The notes below the pieces were generated by a model. That model made no database searches. It saw only the letters and a program-made list of their open reading frames with translations, and was not told the DNA's origin. From Clostridium weizhouense (GTDB lineage Bacteria; Bacillota; Clostridia; Clostridiales; Clostridiaceae): a stretch of 64,000 nucleotides of DNA. The translations under genes and the position numbers were made by a program. Shown here one piece after another: positions 1-8,697 of this stretch; position 1 is the first letter of the stretch; each line of letters starts with the position of its first letter. The stretch covers positions 124,001-188,000 of the forward strand of contig NZ_JAHXPT010000007.1 in assembly GCF_019431045.1 (NCBI RefSeq). The letters are read 5' to 3'.

Positions 1-51
1 ATATAATTTAGTATATCTTAAAATATATTTAAATGAGTAAAGGAGAAAAGT

Positions 52-813
52 ATGTACACTAGTGATATGGATATTATTTCGAATTCAGCAAAAAACAAAT
101 ATAATTTATCAAAAGCTAATACAATTAAATATTTAATTAGAGCAGTTGTTGCGGGGTTTTATTTAGTAGTAGCAATAATACTTTCTTACACAACTGGAGC
201 AGTATTAATTAATAATCATCCAGAAGTTTCAAAAATTATGGTTGCAGCTACATTTTCAATAGCATTAGCATTAATTGTATTTTTAGGAGGAGAACTTTTT
301 ACTGGTAACAATTTAATTATGGGAATGGGTTTTTATACTCAAAAGTGTACTTTTAAAATGGTTCTAAGAGTTTGGGGGTTAAGCTATTTAGGAAATTTTA
401 TAGGAGCAATAATTTTATCATTTATTTTTGTGAAAAGTGGTGCATCTATGAATTTGATTAAAGAGTATGTTGCCAATATAGTAGAAATAAAATTACATCT
501 TCCAATAATGGATATGTTTTTAAGAGGAATACTATGTAATTTCATAGTATGCTTAGGTGTATTATCAACAATAAGGCTAAAATCAGAAAGTGGAAAACTT
601 ATAATGATGTTTTGGTGTGTATTTGCTTTCGTTATTGCAGGATTTGAACACAGCATAGCTAATATGGGGATTTTTTCAGTAGGATATTTTTCATCAGGTG
701 GTTTACCATTAACTTTAATAGCAAAAAATTTATTTTGGGTTACATTTGGAAATATTATAGGAGGAGCTGTATTATTAGCATTACCATTAAAAATTATGAG
801 TGTAAAAGAATAA
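52..813 (+). CDS. Formate/nitrite transporter (FNT) family channel
   Basis: This 253-residue integral membrane protein belongs to the FNT family of pentameric channels for small monovalent anions such as formate, nitrite or hydrosulfide. About six hydrophobic segments are visible. The family signature GGELFTGN lies near residue 84, and GFEHSIANM near residue 200 supplies the pore histidine. Length is close to the usual 255-285. AAAGGAGAAAAGT sits just before the ATG. It is the first complete gene in the window, so upstream partners are unseen. Formate export would suit a fermentative clostridium, but the substrate cannot be read from the sequence. Confidence 0.9.
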   Translation: MYTSDMDIISNSAKNKYNLSKANTIKYLIRAVVAGFYLVVAIILSYTTGAVLINNHPEVSKIMVAATFSIALALIVFLGGELFTGNNLIMGMGFYTQKCTFKMVLRVWGLSYLGNFIGAIILSFIFVKSGASMNLIKEYVANIVEIKLHLPIMDMFLRGILCNFIVCLGVLSTIRLKSESGKLIMMFWCVFAFVIAGFEHSIANMGIFSVGYFSSGGLPLTLIAKNLFWVTFGNIIGGAVLLALPLKIMSVKE

Positions 814-928
814 AGTATTATATAATATTAAGGGGTCTATTTATGTATAATACTAAATTTAGACATAGACTATTTTGAATGATAAAATATATTTATAGAA
901 TTTTATTGTTGTGATAGTTGGTGAATAG

Positions 929-1345
929 ATGATTAAAGTTAAATTAGAAAAAAATAAACAAAATAAAATAATTTTTAAATTAAAGATTAAAAGTATTGAC
1001 GAAAATAATTTATTATTTAAAAGGGCTATAATCGAAGGGAAAAAGATTAAAGGTAGATATAATTATGAAATACCATTAAGATTTTTTGTTCCAATATTTA
1101 GAAATATAAATAAAGAAGAATTAGTTTTAGATATAGATAGTATATTGTCATATTTAGAATTCTCAGATTTTTATGATGAAAAGTATTATAATGAGACAGA
1201 AGTTAATATAAATTATATGAAAAAGTGGAGAGAAGAAGACTGTCCTAATATTTATAGAGTTACTATAGATAAAGAAAATTATAGTATAAAAAAAGATGTG
1301 GTTTTTAAAAAACCAATAATTTCTTTTGACGACTATGAAGTTTAA
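929..1345 (+). CDS. Hypothetical protein, 138 aa
   Basis: I do not recognise a family. The protein is small, soluble-looking and lysine/isoleucine-rich, with alternating charged and hydrophobic stretches that suggest beta strands, a single cysteine (near residue 105) and no signal peptide or membrane span. The start is ATG with a weak GGTGA upstream. A strong inverted repeat after the stop looks like its terminator. It is probably a real gene because the frame is open throughout and closely bounded by signals. No function is proposed. Confidence 0.6.
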   Translation: MIKVKLEKNKQNKIIFKLKIKSIDENNLLFKRAIIEGKKIKGRYNYEIPLRFFVPIFRNINKEELVLDIDSILSYLEFSDFYDEKYYNETEVNINYMKKWREEDCPNIYRVTIDKENYSIKKDVVFKKPIISFDDYEV

Positions 1346-1397
1346 ACTATATGAAATAAAATTAAAAATATATTTAATGGGAAGTTACATAAATAAT

Positions 1398-1450
1398 AAA
1401 AGTTAGAATATCTTAATAAAACATATTATTTTAGATATTCTAACTTTTTC
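1398..1450 (+). terminator. Rho-independent terminator, probably bidirectional
   Basis: The arms AAAAGTTAGAATATCT (1398-1413) and AGATATTCTAACTTTTT (1433-1449) form a long perfect stem followed by T's on both strands. It lies between the unknown gene at 929-1345 and the convergent carbonic anhydrase gene. Confidence 0.85.
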
Positions 1451-1572
1451 TTTAGAATTTTTAAAATGAACTATTATTAGTCATAAATTTTATATTATAG
1501 TATTAATATTATGTTAAAATATATTTTCATTATAAATAACTTTTATCTAGATAGAGTTATATTAAATATAAT

Positions 1573-2133
1573 TTAAAGATCACCATTTACAATTATGTCA
1601 ATTTTCCCAGTTTCAGGACTCATAATTAACCCATGTACTTTTATATCTTTAGGGACTAGAGGGTGATTTTTTATCATTTTTACACTTTCTTTTATAGAAT
1701 CTTCAACAGATTCAAATCCATGAAGCCACTTTTCAACATCTATTCCTGAGTTATTTAATATAGATAATGTTTCTTCTGGAATGCCTCTATCTATAATTTT
1801 TTTTACAAGACTTTTTGTATCTAAATTGCTCATACCACAGCAATGATGGCCTACAACGAAAATATCTTCTGCATTAAATTCATATATTGCGACTAGTATA
1901 CTTCTTGTAACACTTCCAAAAGGGTGTACTATTGTTGCACCAGCATTTTTTATTATTTTTGCATCTCCATTTTTGATATTCATAGCTTTTGGTAATAATT
2001 CTGTTAATCTAGTATCCATGCATGATAATATAACCATTTTCTTCTTGGGAGTTTTAGTTGTAATAAACTCTTCATATTTTTTATTATCTACAAATTGATT
2101 GTTGTATTGGATTATTTCTTCTAATTTACTCAT
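1573..2133 (-). CDS. Beta-class carbonic anhydrase
   Basis: This 186-residue cytosolic zinc enzyme interconverts CO2 and bicarbonate. The beta-class zinc and catalytic residues are present: SCMDTRL (Cys plus the Asp-Arg dyad) near residue 38, and GHHCCGM (His-x2-Cys) near residue 96. Length fits the short bacterial clade. A strong GGTGGGGC ribosome site precedes the ATG on the minus strand. It is transcribed alone. Bicarbonate supply for carboxylases is the usual role in anaerobes, which is inference here. Confidence 0.93.
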   Translation of the reverse strand: MSKLEEIIQYNNQFVDNKKYEEFITTKTPKKKMVILSCMDTRLTELLPKAMNIKNGDAKIIKNAGATIVHPFGSVTRSILVAIYEFNAEDIFVVGHHCCGMSNLDTKSLVKKIIDRGIPEETLSILNNSGIDVEKWLHGFESVEDSIKESVKMIKNHPLVPKDIKVHGLIMSPETGKIDIIVNGDL

Positions 2134-2156
2134 TTATTGCCCCACCTTTTTTAATT

Positions 2157-2212
2157 TATATAAGTTCTGATAAAAAATTATTCGCTAATTTAGTATAATT
2201 AGAACTTATATA
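2157..2212. repeat. Inverted-repeat element, TATATAAGTTC family (copy 1)
   Basis: Perfect 12-bp arms, TATATAAGTTCT and AGAACTTATATA, enclose about 32 bp. Related elements occur at 11682-11740 and 30353-30444. This copy fills part of the 390-bp divergent gap between the carbonic anhydrase and cyclo-ligase genes. The rest of that gap is A/T-rich, with no other feature I can support. Confidence 0.7.
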
Positions 2213-2523
2213 GAAAATTTATTATGTATAATTCTAATTAAATAATATTAATGCAGATATTTATTTTTTATAGAAGTTAAATAAAAAATATAAGTGCATT
2301 AGATTAATTAGAATATATTAAATAGATTATACAATTAAATCTTTTTTTATTAAATATAAACTTAAAAAATTCATATGGATTTTTTCTAAGAACATACAAG
2401 ATTTATTATATTTTTTAGTTGTTTAAATAATAAATTTTGGATATACTTATGTATAATAAAATATAAGTAGTTATATATTTAAATATTTTAAATAGAATTA
2501 TTTTTTAAGGGGCGTATATTATA

Positions 2524-3105
2524 GTGAGTTTAATAGAGGAAAAAAGGGAATTAAGAAAAAGAATATTAAAAATTAGAGATAAAATAAGTTTAGATAATAA
2601 AATAAAATTTGATAAAATAATATACAATAAATTTTTACAAAGTAAATTCTATTTACAAAGTAAGAATATTTTTATATATGTATCTTATAATTCAGAAATT
2701 GATACTAAAAATATTATAAAAAAAGCTTTAGAGGATAAGAAAAATATTTATGTACCTAGAACGAATTATAAAACAAAAGTAATGGAAGCAGTAAAAATAT
2801 TATCATTAGAAAATCTTATTGAAGATAAATATGGAATTTTAGAACCGACAGAAGATGAATCAGCAGAAAATCCTAATAAATTTGATTTAATAATTATGCC
2901 AGGTGTCGCATTTGATAAGTATGGAGGAAGAATGGGGTATGGTGCAGGATATTATGATAGATATTTAGAAAAAATATCAAAGCCATTAAATAAAGTCGCT
3001 CTAGCTTATAACTTCCAAGTTATAAATAAAGTGCCTACAGATATTCATGATATTCCAATAGAATATATAATAACTGAAAGAGAAGATATTAATTGTAAAA
3101 AATAA
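2524..3105 (+). CDS. 5-formyltetrahydrofolate cyclo-ligase
   Basis: This 193-residue cytosolic enzyme converts 5-formyl-THF to 5,10-methenyl-THF using ATP, recycling a storage form of folate into the one-carbon pool. The C-terminal family motif GGRMGYGAGYYDRYL is intact near residue 137. The N-terminal basic region (EEKRELRKRILKIRD) and the DLIIMPGVAFD strand also match the family. The start is GTG, supported by AAGGGGCG upstream. It stands alone, immediately before the SAM-riboswitch-controlled sulfhydrylase. Confidence 0.93.
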   Translation: MSLIEEKRELRKRILKIRDKISLDNKIKFDKIIYNKFLQSKFYLQSKNIFIYVSYNSEIDTKNIIKKALEDKKNIYVPRTNYKTKVMEAVKILSLENLIEDKYGILEPTEDESAENPNKFDLIIMPGVAFDKYGGRMGYGAGYYDRYLEKISKPLNKVALAYNFQVINKVPTDIHDIPIEYIITEREDINCKK

Positions 3106-3242
3106 TCATATGCTACACTATTATTACTGTAATATGTTTGGATGGTATGGATAGTTAAAAAATAAAATATTTATATTTTATTATAATAAATTTTATTGCA
3201 AATATTTAGTTTTAGAGTATAATTAATGTATATTAAAAATAA

Positions 3243-3358
3243 TCTGTTATTAAGAATGGTGGAGGGACTGGCCCTATGAAGCCTAGCAACAGCTAACTAC
3301 ATAAGTTAGAATTGTGCTAAATCCTGCAGGTATTTACCTGAAAGATAAGAGATGCATT
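3243..3358 (+). promoter_or_regulatory. SAM-I (S-box) riboswitch
   Basis: The conserved S-box core is readable: GGTGGAGGGACTGGCCC, then ATGAAGCCTAGCAAC, then GTGCTAAATCCTGCAG, then GAAAGATAAGAGATGC. This class binds S-adenosylmethionine and, by established mechanism, favours a terminator when SAM is plentiful. A terminator hairpin follows at 3386, ahead of the sulfhydrylase gene. Confidence 0.95.
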
Positions 3359-3385
3359 ATAGTTTTAAAGTTATATTGTTTTATA

Positions 3386-3424
3386 AGCTATTTCTCTATC
3401 TTAAAGAGAAATAGCTTTTATTTT
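3386..3424 (+). terminator. SAM-riboswitch terminator hairpin
   Basis: AGCTATTTCTCT and AGAGAAATAGCT form a 12-bp perfect stem followed by TTTATTTTA. It is the expected expression platform of the S-box leader. Confidence 0.9.
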
Positions 3425-3447
3425 ATAAATTTTAGGGGGCTATTATT

Positions 3448-4713
3448 ATGAATATTGAAACAAAATGTTTACATGAAGGGTATTATCCTAAAAATGGAGA
3501 GCCAAGAGTATTGCCTATTTATCAAAGTACAACTTATACATATGATTCGACAGAACATATAGGAAAATTATTTGATTTAACTGCTGATGGTCATATGTAT
3601 TCTCGTATTTCTAATCCGACAGTTGGGGCTGTTGAAGAAAAAATAGCATCATTAGAAGGTGGTGTAGGTGCTCTTTGCACTACATCAGGACAGGCAGCTT
3701 CATTAATAAGTATATTAAATATTCTTAAATCTGGAGATCATTTTATAAGTGCATCTACTATATATGGGGGGACAATTAATCTTTTTGCAGTAACACTTAA
3801 AAGATTTGGAATAGAGTGCACATTTGTTGATCCTGATGCAAGTGAAGAAGATATACAAAAAGAGTTTAAAGAAAATACAAAGGCTGTTTTTGGAGAAACA
3901 ATTGCAAATCCTGCCATTTCAATTTTTGATATTGAAAAGTTTTCTAAGATAGCACATAAAAATAATGTTCCATTGATAATTGATAATACATTTGCAACAC
4001 CTATTCTTTGTAGACCAATAGAATTTGGTGCAGATATAGTAATTCATTCTACTACTAAGTATATGGATGGACATGCACTTCAAGTTGGTGGTGTAATTAT
4101 TGACAGTGGAAATTTTGACTGGAAAAATGATAAATTCTTAGAGTTTACAGAACCAGATGATTCTTATCATGGTGTAATATATACAAAGCAATTTGGAAAA
4201 GCTGCATATATTGCAAAGGCAAGAGTACAATTAATGAGGGATTTAGGAGCTTATCCATCAGCTAATTCAGCTTTCCTTTTAAATTTAGGGTTAGAAACTC
4301 TTCATATAAGAATGGAAACACATTGTAGAAATGCAGAATCAGTAGCAGAATTTTTAAATAAATGTGATCAAATTGAATTTGTAAATTATCCAACACTTAA
4401 AGGTAATAAATATAATGATATTGCTAGAAAGTATTTACCAAAGGGATGTAGTGGAGTAATATCATTTTCTATAAAAGGGAATCGTGAAAACGCAATTAGA
4501 TTTATGGATAATTTAAAATTAGCATCGAAGGTAGTACATGTTGCGGACATTCGTACATGTGTACTTCATCCTGCAAGTTCAACTCATAGACAACTTACAG
4601 ATGATCAATTAATAGCAGCGGGAATAACTCCTGGACTTATTAGATTGTCTGTAGGATTAGAAAATATTGATGACATACTAGAAGATATTAAACAAGCACT
4701 AGATAAAATTTAA
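3448..4713 (+). CDS. metY: O-acetylhomoserine aminocarboxypropyltransferase (sulfhydrylase)
   Basis: This 421-residue PLP enzyme of the Cys/Met metabolism family makes homocysteine from O-acetylhomoserine and sulfide, giving direct sulfhydrylation into methionine. The PLP lysine is in HSTTKYMDGHAL near residue 205. The N-terminal ETKCLHEGY and YSRISNPT motifs are typical. Length near 425 favours MetY over the shorter (about 380) cystathionine synthase or lyase members. The SAM-I riboswitch directly upstream strongly supports a methionine role. It is monocistronic and followed by a repeat element. Confidence 0.93.
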   Translation: MNIETKCLHEGYYPKNGEPRVLPIYQSTTYTYDSTEHIGKLFDLTADGHMYSRISNPTVGAVEEKIASLEGGVGALCTTSGQAASLISILNILKSGDHFISASTIYGGTINLFAVTLKRFGIECTFVDPDASEEDIQKEFKENTKAVFGETIANPAISIFDIEKFSKIAHKNNVPLIIDNTFATPILCRPIEFGADIVIHSTTKYMDGHALQVGGVIIDSGNFDWKNDKFLEFTEPDDSYHGVIYTKQFGKAAYIAKARVQLMRDLGAYPSANSAFLLNLGLETLHIRMETHCRNAESVAEFLNKCDQIEFVNYPTLKGNKYNDIARKYLPKGCSGVISFSIKGNRENAIRFMDNLKLASKVVHVADIRTCVLHPASSTHRQLTDDQLIAAGITPGLIRLSVGLENIDDILEDIKQALDKI

Positions 4714-4737
4714 TATTTACGCTATCTTTTAAGTAAA

Positions 4738-4954
4738 TGTTGATATTGTAGTATAAAGCTCATGGACAGAACTTAAATAGGAAACTGACTCATGTACATT
4801 TGCTGGGTAAGTTCAAGTAGCAAAATATAAAATTGCACTCTGTGAAAGTTCGAAGAACCAAATATAAAATTTGAATTCTCACTTTTGACTTTCACTTAAA
4901 AGTTCTAAAAATCAAATTCCAATGACAGTTCGCCCTTATACTAGAATATCAACA
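4738..4954. repeat. 217-bp MITE-like element with 19-bp terminal inverted repeats
   Basis: The arm TGTTGATATTGTAGTATAA (4738-4756) is inverted at 4936-4954 with one mismatch. The interior has no ORF and carries several AGTTC-headed subrepeats with A/T-rich hairpin-like segments. It lies between the convergent metY and thrS genes and explains that 321-bp gap. Confidence 0.7.
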
Positions 4955-4984
4955 CTGTTTAAAATATATTATGAACAATAGAAA

Positions 4985-5018
4985 AAGTAGTGTATAAGTT
5001 TTTTCTTATACACTACTT
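4985..5018. terminator. Bidirectional terminator between metY and thrS
   Basis: AAGTAGTGTATAAG and CTTATACACTACTT form a 14-bp perfect stem around a six-T loop. On the minus strand the stem is followed by TTTTTC, so it can end thrS transcription. Confidence 0.85.
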
Positions 5019-5034
5019 AAATTTATAGTAAATT

Positions 5035-6966
5035 TTATCTTTCTTTGTTAGCTATTTCTGATAATAATCTTTCAGTAAATGCATCTAATTTGATAGCACC
5101 TTCATCATCATTTTTTCTACTTCTTACAGAAACTTCATTGTTAGCAGCTTCTTTTTCTCCAACAACTAAGATATAAGGAGTTCTTTCAAGTCTAGCTTCT
5201 CTGATTTTATAACCGATTTTTTCAGCTCTATAATCAGCTTCAATTCTAACACCCTTATTTCTTAATGATTTAACAACTGATTCAGCATAATCATTGTATT
5301 TATCTGATATTGGTAAGACTTTTACTTGAACTGGAGAAAGCCAAGTAGGGAATGCACCTGCATATTTTTCTATAAGCATTGCTAAAGTTCTTTCATAACA
5401 ACCAATTGATGATCTATGAATGATGTATGGACGTTTCTTTTCACCGTTTTTATCTACATAGCTCATATCAAATCTTTCAGCTAGAGCAAAGTCGATTTGA
5501 ACTGTGAATAATGTATCTTCTTTACCATGAACATTTCTAAATTGTAAATCAAGCTTTGGACCATAGAATGCAGCTTCATCATCAGCTTCAACATAATCAA
5601 TCTTTAAATGATCTAAGATAGTTCTCATTGTATCTTGAGTTTTATTCCAAGCTTCAGGATCATTGATATACTTTTCAGTATTATTTGGATCCCATTTAGA
5701 GAATCTATAGCTTATATCTTCATCGATACCTAATGTTTTCATTATATGTTGAATTAATTCGACTACACCTTTGAATTCTTCTTCTAATTGTTCTGGAGTT
5801 ACAATTAAATGACCATCAGCTAGAGTAAATTGTCTAACTCTTATAAGTCCATGCATTTCTCCTGAAGATTCATTTCTAAATAGAGTAGAAGTTTCACCAT
5901 ATCTTATTGGAAGATCTCTATAACTGTGTTGTTCAGCATTATATATAGTGTATTGGAATGGACAAGTCATTGGTCTTAAAGCAAATACTTCATCATCCTT
6001 ATCTTCATCACCTAATACAAACATTCCATCTTTATAGTGATCCCAGTGGCCAGAAATTTTGTATAAATCACTTTTAGCCATTAAAGGAGTTTTAGTTAAT
6101 ACATATCCTCTTTTTTCTTCTTCATCTTCAACCCATCTTTGAAGAAGTTGAACTATTTTAGCTCCCTTTGGCATTAGTAGAGGAAGACCTTGACCTACAT
6201 TTTCATCAGTTGTAAATAGACCTAACTCTCTTCCTAATTTATTATGATCTCTTTTTTTAGCTTCTTCTAAAGCTTCTAAAAATTCTTCAAGTTCTGATTT
6301 CTTTAAGAATGCAGTACCATAAATTCTGCTAAGCATTTTATTTTTTTCATTACCTTTCCAGTAAGCACCAGCACTTCTAATAAGTTTTATTGCTTTAACT
6401 GGTTTTAATGTCATAATGTGAGGACCAGCACATAAATCAGTGAATTCACCAATTTTATAGAATGAAATTACTTCACCTTCAGGAAGTTCATTAATTAATC
6501 CTACTTTATAAGGTTCAGCTTTCATTAATTCTAAAGCTTCGTTTCTTGGAAGTTCAAATTTTTCTATTGAAGGATTTTCCTTAATTATTTTTTGCATTTC
6601 AGCTTCAAGTTTTTCTAAATCAGTAGCAGTAAAAGCTACATCTTTATCAAAATCATAATAGAAGCCATTTGCAATAGAAGGTCCTATAGCTAATTTAGTT
6701 TCAGGAAATAATCTTTTTACAGCATAAGCTAAAACATGAGATATACTATGCCTTACTGCGTCCTTACCTTCTTGAGAATCAAATGTACAAATACTTAGTG
6801 ATATATCTTGATTTATTTCTTTTCTAAGATCACAAACTGTACCATCAACTATACCACAACAAGCGTTTCTAGCTAATCCTTCACTAATTGATTTTGCTAT
6901 CTCATAAATAGATAATCCAGGTTCAAATTCTTTAACTGAACCATCTTTTAAAGTTACTTTTATCAT
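5035..6966 (-). CDS. thrS: Threonyl-tRNA synthetase
   Basis: This 643-residue class II synthetase charges tRNA-Thr. In order it has a TGS domain (residues 1-60), the N2 editing domain with HSISH (HxxxH) near residue 73 and FTDLCAGPH near 180, the catalytic core with RPMTCPFQY carrying the zinc cysteine, and the C-terminal anticodon domain after HRSSIGCYERTLAML. Length matches the bacterial family. It is preceded by a T-box leader and is monocistronic. Confidence 0.97.
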   Translation of the reverse strand: MIKVTLKDGSVKEFEPGLSIYEIAKSISEGLARNACCGIVDGTVCDLRKEINQDISLSICTFDSQEGKDAVRHSISHVLAYAVKRLFPETKLAIGPSIANGFYYDFDKDVAFTATDLEKLEAEMQKIIKENPSIEKFELPRNEALELMKAEPYKVGLINELPEGEVISFYKIGEFTDLCAGPHIMTLKPVKAIKLIRSAGAYWKGNEKNKMLSRIYGTAFLKKSELEEFLEALEEAKKRDHNKLGRELGLFTTDENVGQGLPLLMPKGAKIVQLLQRWVEDEEEKRGYVLTKTPLMAKSDLYKISGHWDHYKDGMFVLGDEDKDDEVFALRPMTCPFQYTIYNAEQHSYRDLPIRYGETSTLFRNESSGEMHGLIRVRQFTLADGHLIVTPEQLEEEFKGVVELIQHIMKTLGIDEDISYRFSKWDPNNTEKYINDPEAWNKTQDTMRTILDHLKIDYVEADDEAAFYGPKLDLQFRNVHGKEDTLFTVQIDFALAERFDMSYVDKNGEKKRPYIIHRSSIGCYERTLAMLIEKYAGAFPTWLSPVQVKVLPISDKYNDYAESVVKSLRNKGVRIEADYRAEKIGYKIREARLERTPYILVVGEKEAANNEVSVRSRKNDDEGAIKLDAFTERLLSEIANKER

Positions 6967-7011
6967 TGAAAAAACTCCTTTCAGTTATGTAAATATTATA
7001 AATTTATAAAA

Positions 7012-7046
7012 AAAACTCCGTCTCTAAAAATAGAGACGAAGTAATA
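7012..7046 (-). terminator. T-box-controlled terminator before thrS
   Basis: On the minus strand CGTCTCTA, a short loop, then TAGAGACGGAG precede a run of T's. The 5' side overlaps the end of the T-box antiterminator, as expected for a switch. Confidence 0.85.
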
Positions 7047-7250
7047 TTCGTGGTTCCACTCTAATTACCTAAACTATAAATAAATTTAGGTCACTTAAAT
7101 TTATCGTAACGTGATAATAACGGACTTTATTAAAGTCACTCAGAGGTGGTTTTCAACTAAAGTTATTTAAGAATAATTCCAGCAATATATTCTCTCTCTG
7201 AAAATAAGGTTTTAGTTTACTGTCCTCATCAACGTGTTAATTTATACTAT
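7012..7250 (-). promoter_or_regulatory. T-box leader of thrS (threonine-specific)
   Basis: On the minus strand the leader shows GTTGATGAGGACAGTA (stem I), an AGAGAG motif, a specifier region containing ACC before TCTGAGTGA (ACC, Thr, at 7145-7147), and the T-box AGAGTGGAACCACG (7049-7062). Uncharged tRNA-Thr is expected to stabilise the antiterminator. The terminator is listed separately. Confidence 0.93.
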
Positions 7251-7364
7251 TTCTTATTATAATCACTTGATTTTTTTATGTCAATAAAATCATAGAAAAA
7301 TATTTATTGATTAAATTATAAAATTTGGAATAGAGTGGGGTTTATAGAATATAACATAAATATT

Positions 7365-7775
7365 CTAGTTTTTATTTATATTATCAATTAATTTATCTAA
7401 ATTTAAATTTAGAAGCATTTCTTCTGAATATAATTTACCACCCATAATTGTAACAATTATATCCAGTTTTTTATAGCCTTCTTTATATAATTTTAAGTTT
7501 CGTACTATTCGTTTAAGTTGATTATTAGATATTTCTAATATATCTGCTAAATCTTTAAATTTATAATAATCTTTTTGAAGAAGGTAGAACAGCTTTTCTT
7601 GAAGTTCAAGCTTGTACTTAATATCGGTTTCATCACAATGATGAGGTCCTAATTTTCCTCTATGATGATATGCACATAAATACTTATAATTTAATTTTAT
7701 ATCAAAGCCACCCTCACTTCTGTGTACAATATGATGTATATCGGCTTTCTTTTTACATATTTCACATAAATACAA
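7365..7775 (-). CDS. Small HNH-type zinc protein with C-terminal HTH-like region
   Basis: This 136-residue protein begins with a CEIC knuckle, followed by the HNH-like IHHIVHRSEGG and YLCAYHHRG...HHC (residues 4-48). That resembles HNH endonucleases and the small HNH proteins often found near phage or housekeeping loci. The C-terminal half (residues 62-100, KDLADILEISNNQLKRIVRNL) looks like a helix-turn-helix. The start is TTG, chosen because AAGGAGGA is ideally spaced before it. Nuclease activity is not proven and no mobile-element partner is nearby. A DNA-binding regulator is an alternative. Confidence 0.7.
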   Translation of the reverse strand: MYLCEICKKKADIHHIVHRSEGGFDIKLNYKYLCAYHHRGKLGPHHCDETDIKYKLELQEKLFYLLQKDYYKFKDLADILEISNNQLKRIVRNLKLYKEGYKKLDIIVTIMGGKLYSEEMLLNLNLDKLIDNINKN

Positions 7776-8100
7776 AGACGTTCCTCCTTAAAAGCTTATG
7801 CTAATATTATAAAATAAATAGACATAAATATCAATTTACATATTAATGATCAGCTGTTAAGAATTACATTATATGAATTCTATAGCTTCTTAATTAATTT
7901 AAGCATTTTTTATTAAAAAATACATCTTTATTTATATAGTATGATTTTATAACAATTAAATTGTTACATTTTCGAAACAATTGAGATTAATTTTTGAAAA
8001 AATTCATTGGTATTATATAAATAAGGTTAGAGATACTTTTTAGTTAATAATACAAAGTTAGTTAAAGCTAAAAAGTAAACGTTATACAGGGGGTATGCTT
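7776..8100. other. Divergent intergenic region
   Basis: About 325 bp of A/T-rich sequence lie between the HNH gene and glpP. I see no gene. The only clear signals are the cre-like 12-mer at 8072 and the glpP ribosome site. Confidence 0.5.
8072..8083 (+). promoter_or_regulatory. cre-like 12-mer before glpP
   Basis: AAAGTAAACGTT lies 17 nt before the glpP ATG at 8101. The same 12-mer occurs 17 nt before the glpT start. It resembles a CcpA catabolite-response element. A close variant, AAAGTAAACATT, lies at 59716-59727 ahead of the sorbitol regulator. Confidence 0.5.
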
Positions 8101-8661
8101 ATGAGTGTTGTAGAGTTATTAGAAGAGAACCCAATTATAGCTTCAGTAAAAAATGAAGAGGAGTTGAATTTAGCTTTAAAGTCTTCAGTAAAAATAATAT
8201 TTGTATTATTTGGAGATATAATGAACATTAAAAAGATAAGTGATTTAATAGATGATCATGGAAAAGTGGGTATAATCCACATAGATTTAGTCGATGGATT
8301 TGTTTCAAATAGAGAGATTGTAATTAGTTATCTAAAAGAAAAGACTAAATTTAATGGAATTATTAGTACAAAGCCTCATGTATTAAAGACAGCTAAAGCA
8401 TATGATTTGATAGCTATTCAGAGATTTTTTGTATTTGATACACTATCACTATTAAATATTAAAAATCATTTTGTATCAGGAGTTGATGCAATAGAGATTT
8501 TACCAGGACTATTACCTAAAGTTATAAATAATTTATCAAAGAATTCTAAAAAACCAATCATTACAGGTGGTTTAATTGAAAATAAAGAAGAAGTTTTATC
8601 AGCATTAAAATTTGGTGCAACATGTATATCTACAACCAAAAAAGAAATTTGGGATATATAA
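8101..8661 (+). CDS. glpP: Glycerol-3-phosphate-responsive antiterminator GlpP
   Basis: This 186-residue TIM-barrel-like protein of the GlpP family binds glycerol-3-phosphate and prevents early termination in glp leader RNAs. Visible family features are ENPIIASVKN at the N-terminus, HIDLVDGF near residue 63, ISTKPHVLK, and VDAIEILPGLLPKVI with KPIITGGLI. The ATG at 8101 is preferred over 8095 because CAGGGGG ends at 8093. It pairs with glpT 36 bp downstream, which is probably its target. Neither glpF, glpK nor glpD is present here. Confidence 0.9.
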   Translation: MSVVELLEENPIIASVKNEEELNLALKSSVKIIFVLFGDIMNIKKISDLIDDHGKVGIIHIDLVDGFVSNREIVISYLKEKTKFNGIISTKPHVLKTAKAYDLIAIQRFFVFDTLSLLNIKNHFVSGVDAIEILPGLLPKVINNLSKNSKKPIITGGLIENKEEVLSALKFGATCISTTKKEIWDI

Positions 8662-8668
8662 TGCACCT

Positions 8669-8680
8669 AAAGTAAACGTT
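8669..8680 (+). promoter_or_regulatory. cre-like 12-mer before glpT
   Basis: This is an exact copy of AAAGTAAACGTT from before glpP, again 17 nt upstream of the start codon and just 5' of the AAAGGGGAG ribosome site, inside the 36-bp glpP-glpT gap. Confidence 0.5.
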
Positions 8681-8697
8681 TTAAAGGGGAGATTTTT

